Below are positions 23,793-33,901 of a DNA stretch of 64,000 nt, piece after piece (within the stretch, counting starts at the first letter, position 1; every line of letters starts with the position of its first letter). The notes beneath the pieces are model-generated. The model was not told the DNA's origin, made no database searches, and saw nothing but the letters and a program-made list of their open reading frames with translations. This DNA is from Pollenia angustigena (taxonomy: Eukaryota > Arthropoda > Insecta > Diptera > Polleniidae). The translations under genes were made by a program, and so were the position numbers. The DNA is taken from assembly GCA_930367215.1 (NCBI GenBank), contig OV884056.1, positions 254,041,127 through 254,105,126 of the forward strand, read 5' to 3'.

Positions 23793-24414
23793 GGGGTGCT
23801 CTTTAACCATGGGAGGTAAGGCCATGATGGCATTATTGCTCAATTGAATGGGAGATAGATCCGTAATGGTCTTATTGCCCAATCATTGAGAGGTAAGGTC
23901 ATATGTAAAATTTTGCGAAGTGAGAGATATAGCAATATTTTTTCCCCAAATGAAAGGCAAAGCCATATTTTTCCAGAATATTGTTATGCATGGTGTTAAC
24001 ATTCTGTAAAAGGGAAAATCCTTAGTTATCATTGAAAAACATTTTTTTATTCTTGTGACGCACGCAGGAAATCTTTATTCAGCGAAGCCACCTGCCGCGT
24101 CCTCCTGGAGGAAAAAACCCCTAAACGCGGCCGCAGGCCTCCACGCAGAAAAAATTTAGTATGCGAAGCCAGATTTCAATACTTAACTTTAATAAAAAGG
24201 AAAATCATTACCTCTTAATTATAAAAATAAGAAAACTATTAATCAATGTAAAATGGGAAAATTCTTCGAAACTGAAATGATTACTAATGTGTCCTAAGAC
24301 CATAATGGCTTTGCCTCCCATTCGAATGCGAAAAAATAAATTTATCTCTCTTTTGAATGGGAGATAAAGCCATCATGGTCTTACTTCCCATGGTTGAAAA
24401 GCACCCCCCCCCCC
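23793..24414. mobile_element. MITE with long inverted ends (GGGGTGCT)
   Basis: The left end GGGGTGCTCTTTAACCATGG runs into GGCCATGATGGC; the right end is its imperfect complement, finishing in ATGGTTGAAAAGCACCCCC. Inverted repeats extend about 70 bp. CACCATA lies on both sides (23784-23790 and within 24413-24420), a likely 7-8-bp target duplication. A poly-C run at the right tip probably expanded by slippage. A truncated relative is at 15675-16060. Non-coding. Confidence 0.65.
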
Positions 24415-24596
24415 ACCATAATCGTTTATTAACCAAAGTGGAAATAACACCACAACACAGTAATTGTTATGGTTATAAATTGCCAAAAGAATGAATTGCC
24501 ATTATCAAGTGTTGACCATTCATTAAAACAAGTTTTGTTTACATTTTATAACGGGACATAATTTGCATTTTTGACGATTTTGGAATAAATTTGAAA

Positions 24597-24705
24597 ATGA
24601 AATAAGACCTCAAAATATTTTTAGAGACTTATTTCATATGAAATAACTCCCCAATATAAAAATTAAATAATTCCCCAAAAAAATTAAATAAATCCACAAA
24701 AGACG
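24597..24705. repeat. GAAATAA-TCCCCA array, right part
   Basis: Three to four degenerate copies continuing the array at 23405-23645 in the same orientation. Confidence 0.5.
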
Positions 24706-24934
24706 TTGTTGTTGCTGTTTGACGTTGTTTGACGTTATATGAGAATTGAAATTGAGAACATTTCTAATGACTATACCTTGTACTTATTCTACAATGGTCG
24801 AAACTTCTTTATGAATATTGAGGTAATGTGAAAGTTGCGCCCTAAAGTACGCTCTATCTACTAAAATTTTTGATTTTGTACACTCACAATATTGTGTACG
24901 TAAAATTAACTAAAAATTGTAATATAAAATATAT

Positions 24935-25190
24935 GAGGGGCTTAAAGCACAAGGGGTTCAAGTGACTTATTTTAAATAATGAGACAAAAACGGTTGTTTC
25001 GCTTGTGCTCTAAGCGAAGCAGGTATTTTATTGTCAAGTGCTTGAATTGTTGACCATATCTAGCGTCGGGATGATAATCCTACATTCCCCTCTTGTGCTC
25101 TGAACAATTTCTCCGAACTATACCTATTATTCCATATGTAAACTCAGTTTTAGAAAAAGACACTTAAACCCGTTGTGCTTTATGCCCATC
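24935..25190. mobile_element. MITE (GAGGGGCTTAAAGCACAA)
   Basis: Left GAGGGGCTTAAAGCACAAGG then GGTTCAAGTGAC; right, read inward, GATGGGCATAAAGCACAACG then GGTTTAAGTGTC. About 30-bp imperfect inverted repeats, 256 bp apart, with ATAT on both sides. Confidence 0.6.
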
Positions 25191-25224
25191 ATATGAAATT
25201 CAGTTAAAAACCGGTATAGTAATT

Positions 25225-25865
25225 TTTCATTTATTTTTGACAAAAAGTTAATTTAATTTTTACTGTCAAAAATTCAACTAAAAACAAATGACTTTAACTG
25301 AATATTATATAAATTAACTGTCAAAAAATCAACTACATATTCCGTAAAAAACAAAGGAATATTCAGTTATTTTATTAAATTCAGTAATTTTCGCTTACTC
25401 CACAAAAAACCGAATTTCTAAAAAATACCAGACAGACACCTGTCCGCTTGCTTTTCTAATAAGCGAGAGAGGGAGAATATTATTATTTACTTACCCTATT
25501 ACACACGTTTGTTTAACTTTTGTTGTACTGACCACGTTGTTTTCAGAAGAACTCTCAATTATAAGACACCAGCAGCATGACCGATATGGCATCGCAATTA
25601 TTTTACTGATGTATTTAACTAAATTATTTTAACAAAAAGAAAATGTGAACTGCTTACACAAAACAAGCAAATCAGTTTTTATAGATAAGAAAACATTTAT
25701 TTTTGGTAGTTAAATTATATAAAATAACTGAATATTCCTTTGTTTTTTACGGAATATGTAGTTAATTTTTTGGGAGTTAATTTATATAAAATAACTGAAT
25801 ATTCATTTGTTTTTACGGAATGCGCGGTTGAATTTTTGACAGTAAAAATTAAATGAACTTTTCGT
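25225..25865. mobile_element. Long inverted-repeat element
   Basis: Left arm (25230-25380) with TAATTTTTACTGTCAAAAAT, ATTCCGTAAAAAACAAAGGA and ATATTCAGTTAT is mirrored at 25700-25865. The middle (25500-25620) resembles 30790-30930, sharing CAGCAGxATG.CCGATATGG and GTATTTAACTAAAT. No coding sequence. Confidence 0.6.
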
Positions 25866-26298
25866 AACTTTAAATTACATTTTCATTTAATTTTACATAA
25901 AGGGAATTTTACTCAATCAACGGACAATATTATCTGCAACCAGTGTTGCCAATTTAGCGAATTAGTGGCTAGATTTAGCCATTTTCACCCTGTTTAGACA
26001 TTTTTCCACTTGTTTAGCCATAAAATGTTTTGCCGTTTTTCTTTTAAAAGAATAATTTTTATTTTATTATACAAATTTATAAAAGTAAAATAAATATTTT
26101 GAACAATTAAAACGCCTTTAATTTAAATCACAACTTTTACAAATGCTGAAAATCGCTATCAACTATGACGCTGAAACATCTTTCAAAATAAAGGAACAGT
26201 ATTCCACTATTAAATTTATAATATTGATCAACACAAGCATCGCTGTTTCTTTCTGGTTGCAAGTATTTCAATAAAGGGATGCAGGTGATAACAAAATT

Positions 26299-26421
26299 GT
26301 TTTAGAAATTTCAGAATTGACTATAAAGTTGCTCTCACTTCCATGGTCTAATGCTGAAGTAGAGAGGGTGTTTAGCCAAGTAAACATCGTTAAAAGTAAT
26401 TTGAGAAATAGGTTACATTAA
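26299..26421 (+). pseudogene. hAT transposase C-terminal dimerisation region
   Basis: One open frame ending in TAA. It reads LLSLPWSNAEVERVFSQ followed by VNIVKSNLRNRLH. The SNAE.ERVFSQ.N..K...RNRL pattern is the conserved C-terminal hAT dimerisation block, where the family's proteins self-associate. The catalytic RNase H-like part is missing; 26100-26290 holds only scraps in shifting frames. Position inside CAGTGTTGCCAA ends with 8-bp flanks supports the assignment. Confidence 0.75.
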
Positions 26422-27094
26422 GCAACCGTTTATTCGATTTTATCAATTAAGTAAATATTTTTACCATAACAATACAATATTTATACCACCACCTATTGTG
26501 GGGAGGGTACTATGCGTTTTGCTGATGTCTGTAGCACCTTAAAATATTAGTCCTTAGCCCACCTTTACGTATACCAATTAACTCAGAATCACTTTCTGAG
26601 TCGAATTAACGATGTTTGTCCGGCTGGCTTGCTGTCCATGTAAACCTTGTGCGCAAAGTACAGGTCGCAATTTAGAGATCATTTGATAAAATTTGGTACA
26701 AAGGTTCTAATGTGGTGTAGAGTATCATAAAGTTGATCTGGACTCAAAAGGTTGGGTAAATGTTTTCGTGATTATGATGTACCTTCAAATTATTTAAAAC
26801 TTATAATTATTTGAAACTAATGAGTGATTCCTTTGAGATGAGCAATATCGACATCGAATTTTTCGATGATTTAATTTTTTAATATTAATTTATTTTAATA
26901 TTAATTTACGTTTATTCTTATTTAACAAATTGAGCTTAACTCACAATTTCATCATAAACAACTTTAAATGAATTATATCTGTTTTGTTATTAAATTTTAA
27001 TGTGTTTTTATTAAAAAAACTCTTTTATCCATTTTTTAGCCCATTTTTAGCCCATTTTTAGCCATTTTTTTCCGTAAATTTAGCCATTTTTAAT

Positions 27095-27325
27095 ACGATC
27101 TTCGTATGACGTGCTAAATTCCCAGTTTTTCATATTTGATAAATACACTGAAATTTATTGTTGAGGGAAAGCAAGCCTCTATGCGCATTTCGCCGGTTGC
27201 TTACACCAGCTCATCAGGAAACCTTTTCCAAAGATTTTAGAAAAGCCAAAAATATTAAACAAATAAAACCTTAAGCGAATAAGAGTTATAAACACTCTAA
27301 GTCTTACCTGTAACAATAAGACAAG
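27095..27325 (-). repeat. Hammerhead-repeat family, inverted copy
   Basis: Reverse-orientation copy: GTGCTAAATTCCCAGTTTTT, AAATTTATTGTTGAGGGA, the core block, AAAACCTTAAGCGAATAAGA and TGTAACAATAAGAC. It lies within the hAT element and ends just before its right terminus. Confidence 0.65.
27170..27228 (-). ncRNA. Hammerhead ribozyme-like core (type I), copy B, best match
   Basis: Read on the minus strand: CTGATGA (27217-27211), stem II GCTGG (27210-27206), loop TGTAAGCAA, CCGGC (27196-27192), GAAA (27191-27188), ATGCGCAT and cleavage base A at 27180. The stem II closing pair is the canonical G-C, and the U-G inside keeps the stem. Stem I can form seven continuous pairs (GGTTTC side with GAGGCTT, some G-U). 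All invariant hammerhead residues (CUGANGA, GAAA, UH) are present. Confidence 0.7.
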
Positions 27326-27609
27326 TTTTGGCAACACTGACTGCAACTGAAAATCCGTATAAATATGCACTTAGTTTTTTGAATAACTGTTAGAATCAGT
27401 TTAAAATAAATTTGCTTGCAATTTTAAATGTTTATTTATTTAAAAATGACTGAACGGAATATTTCTTAAATAAACTGCAGTCCGTTACTGTAATAATATT
27501 GGGAGTGTACATAAAAAAGGCAAACTTTTAAATGTTAATTTTTATCTTTCCAATTAAGAAGTCGGCAGAACAACTTTCGAATAGTGGTACTTATGCCTGT
27601 TCGAAAATC

Positions 27610-28168
27610 AATATATATAAAAAGAAGTGTACACTTTGATGTCACCACTAACTTCGAAAACGGGTAAACGTTGGGGTACGTTGGGAATAGTCTGTAGATA
27701 GTTTATGTAAAGTTTGCATGAAATCGGCCCAGTTGTTCCGGAGATATGGCGTTTCGATTTTCCTATATATTCCCATACAAATATCAGCAAAATGTCCTCC
27801 ATTTTGATTTCCTTCGAAACGGCTTGACTGATTTTTATGAAATTTTGTATGTGTTTTTGTTAGGTATGATCATAGGTCGTAGAGTATATTTTATATCGCT
27901 AGAGGGCGCAAAATAGAGCAAAAGCTTCCCCTCCCTATATCGTCTTAGCTAATCAACCTGTTTTCTTAAAATTTGGTATGCCGGCACTGTAACATCTGAA
28001 AGAAAATAGGGAATAGGGCGTGAAATAGGGCAAGAGGAGTAAAAGCTCCCCCTCCCTATATCTGCTTAACAAATTGACCGATTTTCTTAAAATTTGGCAT
28101 GCAGACATTGTTACATCTGAAAGAAAAAAGTTATATTGCAAAACAACGTTTGCCGGGCCAGCTAGTAG
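27610..28168 (+). repeat. Dispersed repeat ending GCCGGGCCAGCTAG (Helitron-like candidate)
   Basis: Two direct sub-repeats (about 27907-27990 and 28035-28125) share GCTCCCCCTCCCTATATC-like sequence, TTTTCTTAAAATTTGG and TGTAACATCTGAAAGAAA. The right end is ACGTTTGCCGGGCCAGCTAG; CTAG after a GC-rich end is compatible with a Helitron 3' terminus, but no hairpin of normal strength and no 5' end are identified. Confidence 0.4.
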
Positions 28169-28169
28169 A

Positions 28170-29397
28170 ATGTAAATTTAACGAAAGCCATAAGCAAATT
28201 TTTTTATATATCTAAACAAATCGGAACTCTACATTTAATCAAAAAATTGTTGAGCCAATCTTAGACATTTTTTCAATATCTCTAAGTTGGCTTTTAAATG
28301 TGATATTTTTCTTTGCGAAATTAAAACTTTTAGAGTAAGACTTTTTGCCCAAACATTATTTTAGCCAAGATAAGCTTTACACTCTAGAAAAAAAAAATCA
28401 CATGCATTATGGCATTGCATCCATTTGGGTAGAAACACTTAAACATTTTTAAAAATTGTTTTAGATTTTTTTTTTTTTATTTCTTGGTTTGGTTTAATTT
28501 AAATTAGTAAAGGAGCTCGATAGAATTCTTACTTCTTAGTTTGTCCATAAGTATAAAATTAAATACTTACCATAACTATATAATTATTTAAGTAAACAAT
28601 AGAAATTACGCAGACAAATTTAAAAAAGCAAAGAATTAAACATACACAAATAGTTAAAAATTATACATAATGAGAAAAAATGTAATTAAAAAATATCAGC
28701 AAAGAGGCAATATTTGGCCGTACCGAATCTATAGCACCCGCTACTATTACCTCAAAAAAATTAAGGAAGATTGTAAATCACAAATGGTACAAACACTGCG
28801 AGATATTTCTTAGATGAGAAGTAACCTATAAAAAATGTAAACCTTTTTTTATTTGGTGCTTTTTAGTACATCTGTACGTATATAACAAGTCAGTTGTAGT
28901 AAAAGACGTCCACAGCTTCCAGGAATTAGTGAAGCTTCACGTTGAGAAAACACTTATTTCAATATGGTTAACTCCAAGAAAACAATTTTTAGCAAAAAAG
29001 GTTGAACTTAACCATGTTGTTGTCACTGGCAGCCATATAAAGAGTTAATTAGTCCGCTCTCCAGAAGCCACAACAATAATATAAAGGACTCTTGATGGAG
29101 GACTTATTTAATCATAATATTATTGCCGCTGATCAACAAGGGCTTTATAGACATGAATGTGAAATAATGAATATAAAAAAAATTTGTGCATAGAAACCGT
29201 TTTGACAAAATTCTGTTGCTTTGACTCCTTCCGAGTGCCCACTTTAATACCTAAAGCCTTATTTTTAGGGTAAATTGGTATAGTTGATAGGTGTAATAAA
29301 GGACCATTTGAACTTATTTTCAAAGCCAAATGAACATGTCGGACAGAAGGACCAAATCCATCAAAAGTGACGTTTAATTCAGGGAAGTTGTAATTTT
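28170..29397. other. No gene recognised
   Basis: AT-rich sequence with no frame or repeat that I can classify. Confidence 0.4.
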
Positions 29398-29601
29398 GAA
29401 ATATTTTTAAATATTTTTTTAATCCAAATTTTTAATATTTTTAATTAGGCTCAAGTTCATTAAATTAAATTTTCATTAAATTATTTTTATAAAGAAAGGA
29501 ATTTTACAACATGAAAATCAATTAAAATTAACTGATAATTTTTCATTCTTGACTCAATCTGGGCTCGAACCCAGGTGTTTACGGACAGGTTACCCTGGCA
29601 T
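29398..29601 (-). repeat. Truncated tRNA-derived SINE copy
   Basis: Reverse complement of the 12342 SINE body: B box (29571-29561, GGTTCGAGCCC), a GTCAAGAATGAAA-like junction, CATGTTGTAAAATTCCTTTC and the ATTAAAAATATTAAAAATTTGGA tail region. The tRNA-like part is cut off upstream of the B box, where the hammerhead repeat at 29602 begins, so the A box is lost. Confidence 0.65.
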
Positions 29602-30094
29602 GTAATTTCAATTTTTGGGAATACTTTTTGATAATAAACGGGCAAGTGCACGGCCTAAAAAAAACACTTAATGGACAACATCTTTTGTAAGTTTTTGCTG
29701 TTTTTATTTTGTTTTTCTTAACCTTCTTACAACTACAATTAATGTTGGAAGAATTTTAACTAATTGTAGTGGGGAATGTAAGATGAGATAAAACCACTGT
29801 TTATTGTTGATGTGTTTTGTTTAAACTTTGATATTATTACAAGTATAACTGTTGCTATAAGTCTTATACGTTTAACAGTTTTATTTGGTTTAATATCTTT
29901 AGTTTTTCTAATATCTTTATAGATGAAGTTTCCTGATGATCTGGCCTAAGCAACCAGTAAAATGCGCATAGGAATAGCTTATTCCATCGACAATAAATTT
30001 CAAGTGTTTTTATCAAGGATAAAAACTGGAAATTAAGCACGAATAACAAAATCTTTTGAAATTAAAATTTTGTATTCCCAAAAATTGAAATTAC
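29602..30094 (+). repeat. Hammerhead-repeat family, full-length-looking copy
   Basis: Bounded by a perfect 23-bp inverted repeat: 29602-29624 is the reverse complement of 30072-30094 (inner end TTGGGAATAC / GTATTCCCAA). Order: AAACGGGCAAGTGCACGGCC; GTAGTGGGGAATGTAAGATG; TTTGATATTATTACAAGTAT; core; CGACAATAAATTTCAAGTG; AAACTGGAAATTAAGCACGA. It directly interrupts the SINE at 29398-29601. Non-coding. Confidence 0.7.
29922..29985 (+). ncRNA. Hammerhead ribozyme-like core, inactivated copy C
   Basis: CTGATGA (29933-29939), stem II CTGG/CCAG (29941-29944/29954-29957), ATGCGCATA as in copy A. The GAAA is AAAA (29959-29962): the invariant G12, needed for general-base catalysis in hammerheads, is lost, so this copy should not cleave. 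Confidence 0.6.
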
Positions 30095-30448
30095 TTTTTG
30101 ATATTTAACATTATTTTAATGTTTATTAGTTAAATTAAAATCCGATTTTTTTCGCCAAACTTTATAATTTCAAAAATTTTTCTCAAAAAAGTAACATTAG
30201 GAAAAATTATTATTTTTTATTGGTCATTATTCATAAACATCGAACAAACAACAAAAAAAAAAAAAAAAAACAGAATTGCTCATTCTTGAAATGAATCGAT
30301 TAGAACTGAAAAGAAATCTGTTTAAGACGTCTTTTATTGTTTCCTGAGATTCTTCAGCTTGTTGAAAAATAGGGAATAGTGAAGGCGATATAATTTTTGT
30401 CCCGTGAATAAAGTATTTATGTAAAGTATATAAAGGTATATAAATACA

Positions 30449-31256
30449 CACAGAAAAAAATCAATGTAAATTCGTTCAAAACAAGGCTGATTTTACAGTT
30501 TTCAGTAGTGATTTTGCTTCATTGTTGTTTCATGTTATTTAAACATGATTTTAAAATCACTTGCGAACAACACTGTTTTCTTTTAAAATAACCTTAATGC
30601 ATGTTAATTTAACATTGCAGTAAAGTTAGAGCAAAATGACATTTATATTGAAATAAGAATCCGAATCAGGTTGAATGAAAGTTATTTCAAGTTGGAACAA
30701 CTTGAATTAAATGTAGAATCAAATCGTTTGAGTGTGATATAACAGTGTGAAGACAACATATGCATTTATTTAAGAATAATTTAAAACACTTTCCCCTGTA
30801 ACACATGTTTCACTTACTTTGTATCTCCTTTGTTAACAGAAGCATCAGCAGAATGGCCCGATATGGTTTTCGTCATCATTCTACTTTGAAAACTTGATGT
30901 ACTATTTAACTAAATAAGTTTTATTAACAGAATACGGGAATTGTCTTCTTTTTATCACATATTTTAAACATGAAAATAAACAAATGTACATACTTAAGTA
31001 TGTATGCATGTTAGTTTAACAAGATAGAATTTTGATTTTATTATAAAACAGGTTTTTATGGATTCAATATTGAACAATGTTGTTTTAACACTGAATAATA
31101 TTAAATAAACGTGATTTAAGGTTATTTTAATATTTTTCATTTAAGATGAATAATGATAAATTTAAACAAAGGGCATACTTTTGCAGAAATTGACTATGAT
31201 TCTCAAACAACATTTCGCCATATTATTTTAACATTGGTATTTTTTTCTGTGTGTAG
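30449..31256. mobile_element. MITE with CACACAGAAAAAAAT ends
   Basis: Ends CACACAGAAAAAAATC and TTTTTTTCTGTGTG, about 808 bp apart. The interior (30790-30930) is related to the middle of 25225-25865. It has many TTTAAAATCA-type short palindromes and no coding sequence. Confidence 0.5.
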
Positions 31257-31947
31257 TCCCATGATTATTTTTAACAAATATTCTGACAGTATTGTTTTTA
31301 TACCCTTCACCACAGCACACTGGGAAATTCCGGCCAAAAATTTTTTTTTTTTTTTTTTTAATTTTAATAAAATTTTGATGACAGATTATAGCGAACACTT
31401 CAAAACATACAACTCTCTTCTTATTTTGGCTCTTAGATAACTATTTTACTGTTAAAAGTGGAGTAAGTAGATAATTTTTTTCTTATAAATTTTAGGTTTT
31501 TAAAGTAGATATTTGTGCTTTGAAATAAAAGTAAGCTATGATTTTTTCTTTTAAGTATTCTTTGAAAATAAGCACTTTAACTTTAAACCGTATTAGTAAT
31601 TAATCATTCCATGTGATAATTGTTTTTGTGCGCGTTATTTTTTTGGATAAGTGAAGTGATTGTGAGTTACTTTAAAAATAAATAAAATCTAAAGTAAGCC
31701 AAATTTAAAGAGACCATAACAAAAAAGGTGGGGCTAGGGGAGGTTAAGTGATAATTAGATCTAGTACTGTTAAGTATCCAAAGTAAGTACTATAAATTTC
31801 AGCTGCCACCACCTTCCACCCTAGTAGCCAGATCGTTTTAAGTAATTTCCCATATTTTAATTTCAAAAGATTTTGTTATTCGTGCTTAATTCCCAGTTTT
31901 TATTCTTGATAAAAACACTTGAAATTTATTGTTGATGGGATAAGCTA

Positions 31948-31998
31948 TTCCTATGCATTTCACTGGTTGCTTAGGCCAGATCATCAGGAAACTTCATC
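31948..31998 (-). ncRNA. Hammerhead ribozyme-like core, copy D
   Basis: Minus-strand CTGATGA (31987-31981), stem II CTGG/CCAG, GAAA (31961-31958), stem III reduced to ATGCAT, then A (31952). With no loop bases, stem III could form only between two molecules, so any activity would need a dimer. Confidence 0.55.
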
Positions 31999-32525
31999 CA
32001 TAAAGATTTTAGACAAACTAAAGATATTAAACCAAATAAAACTGTTAAACGTATAAGACTTGTAGCAACAGTTTTACTTGTAACAATATCAAAGCTTGAA
32101 CAAAATACATCAACAATAAAAAAGTGGGTTTATCTCATCTTACACTCCCCATGTTTATCAAGAATAAAAACTGGGAATTAAGCACGAATAACAAAATCTT
32201 TTGAAATTAAAATTTTGTATTCCCAAAAATTGAAATTACTTTTTGATAATAAACAGGCAAGTGCACGGCCTAAAAAAACGCTTAATTGACAACATCTTTT
32301 GTAAGTTGTTGTTTGTTTTTCTTAACCTACTTACAACTACAATTAATGTTGAGAGAATTTCAACTAATTGTAGTGGGGAGTGTAAGATGAGATAAACCCA
32401 CTTTTTTATTGTTGATGTATTTTGTTCAAGCTTTGATATTGTTACAAGTAAAACTGTTGCTATAAGTCTTATACGTTTAACAGTTTTATTTGGTTTAATA
32501 TCTTTAGTTTGTCTAAAATCTTTAT

Positions 32526-32588
32526 GGATGAAGTTTCCTGATGATCTGGCCTAAGCAACCAGTGAAATGCATAGGAATAGCTTATCCC
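32526..32588 (+). ncRNA. Hammerhead ribozyme-like core, copy E
   Basis: CTGATGA (32538-32544), stem II CTGG/CCAG (32546-32549/32559-32562), GAAA (32564-32567), ATGCAT, A32573, and GGAATAGCTT for stem I. Same reduced stem III as copy D. Confidence 0.55.
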
Positions 32589-32719
32589 ATCAACAATCAA
32601 TTTCAAGTGTTTTTATCAAGAATAAAAACTGGGAATTAAGCACGAATAACAAAGTCTTTTGAAAATAAAATTTTGTATTCCCAAAAATTGAAATTACTTT
32701 TTGATAATTTCCCATATTT

Positions 32720-33490
32720 GTATAAGATTAGCGTGACTGACTGGGTGATCATCGCCCAGCCCAAACAACTTACGCCAGACACTTGAAATTTTGTATGTAG
32801 ACTCCTCTCTTAATGTGTTAATAAAAACCGTAGAGACTTTTGGAAATTAAGTTCATAAGGGGTTAGAAATGGGTAAAAACGGGTAAAATCAGCAACATTA
32901 TATGTCGTGATCTAACAGAGGTAGACGTAAAATTCAAAAAATACCATATAAAATTTAATTATCATGTGTTGGGTACTTTTTTGAAATTTGCAAATTTTGG
33001 GTATAAAAAAACATCAATAAAATTTTGGTACTTTTTTGGTAAACAATTTATCTTCTTAAAGTAATAAAGATAAAAATAAATTTAAATTGTGTTCTATTCT
33101 CTTAAAAAGCTCTTATACAAATTTTGGTACGTTTTGGAAATTCGAATATATAAATACCGTTGGTACTTTTTTCTGTTAAGCTATTTTTATTTTTATACTG
33201 AATATATGCCTAATATTTGAATGCCAAATTTCAGCTATTTACTGAAAGAAAATATATTTGTTATATATATGTAGCTATGTAGTCGCGAGTACAGGGGAAG
33301 AAAAAAGAACTGGTACACATCCTTACCCATCTAAACTCCCAACCCCCTTAAACGGAAAAATATATACCATTTCTATGATCTTTCCAAATGAAATTTTGCA
33401 AAATGGTATGTTTCAGTTGAAGGTTCCTAAACAATCCCCCCGTCACCCATCCGACAGGAGCTCAAGTCGGATCCACGTCTGAGTTATTTT
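32720..33490. other. Probable old TE sequence, unclassified
   Basis: Contains GACTGGGTGATCATCGCCCA, tracts of GGGTAAAAACGGGTAAAAT and two GGTACTTTTTTG-like words, giving the look of an old interspersed repeat. No frame with recognisable content; 33258-33482 is a 74-codon frame without motif. Confidence 0.35.
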
Positions 33491-33901
33491 AAGATATAAG
33501 TATATACATTAGAGCGACTCAACAAAAAAAGTGCTCGATGTACCCTCCTAAAAATGAACCTTGGACTTTTTTAAGATGACATTTTAAATTTTTCGGCTCC
33601 AGCTTTGACCTCTCGTGAGCTGGACCAGTTTAACCCATTAAAGACTGAACCCTGATTTCGTAGTACGAAATTGATGAAATTTCACACATTTGATATTATG
33701 GGCATTTATATTTACATTGCGTTTTTTTTTATTTTTACCTGTCAAACCTTGGCCCCTAGACCATGGGTATTTTTCTACCCACTTCGCTCTTAAAGAGTTC
33801 TAAAACATAAGATTTTTTTAAAAACCAAAAATTAAAAAATTCATTTATTGCATGCACTGATGTGTGTGTTGTGTGTTTATTTCACTATGTACGTTGAATA
33901 A

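Larger units (their letters stand above)
25941..27339 (+). mobile_element. hAT element with CAGTGTTGCCAA ends
   Basis: Perfect 12-bp inverted ends CAGTGTTGCCAA / TTGGCAACACTG. 8-bp flanks TCTGCAAC (25933-25940) and ACTGCAAC (27340-27347) differ by one base: a hAT-type target duplication. It contains a transposase C-terminal remnant (26299-26421), an unrelated repeat beginning ACCACCTATTGTGGGGAGGG (about 26486-26770), tandem TTTAGCC motifs near both ends, and an inverted hammerhead-repeat copy (27095-27325) abutting the right end. Confidence 0.8.
31843..32719. mobile_element. Inverted pair of hammerhead repeats with 15-bp flanking duplication
   Basis: The minus-orientation arm (31858-32150) and plus-orientation arm (32380-32704) are near-identical reverse complements from the core outwards. 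Between them (32150-32280) a unit 3' end, TTGAAATTACTTTTTGATAA, is fused directly to a unit start, TAAACAGGCAAGTGCACGGC. TAATTTCCCATATTT occurs exactly at both outer edges (31843-31857 and 32705-32719), as expected for a target duplication of one insertion event. The left arm lacks about 37 bp present at the right terminus. Inverted and head-to-tail arrangements of this kind are known for Penelope-like elements; assignment to them is inference. Confidence 0.65.
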
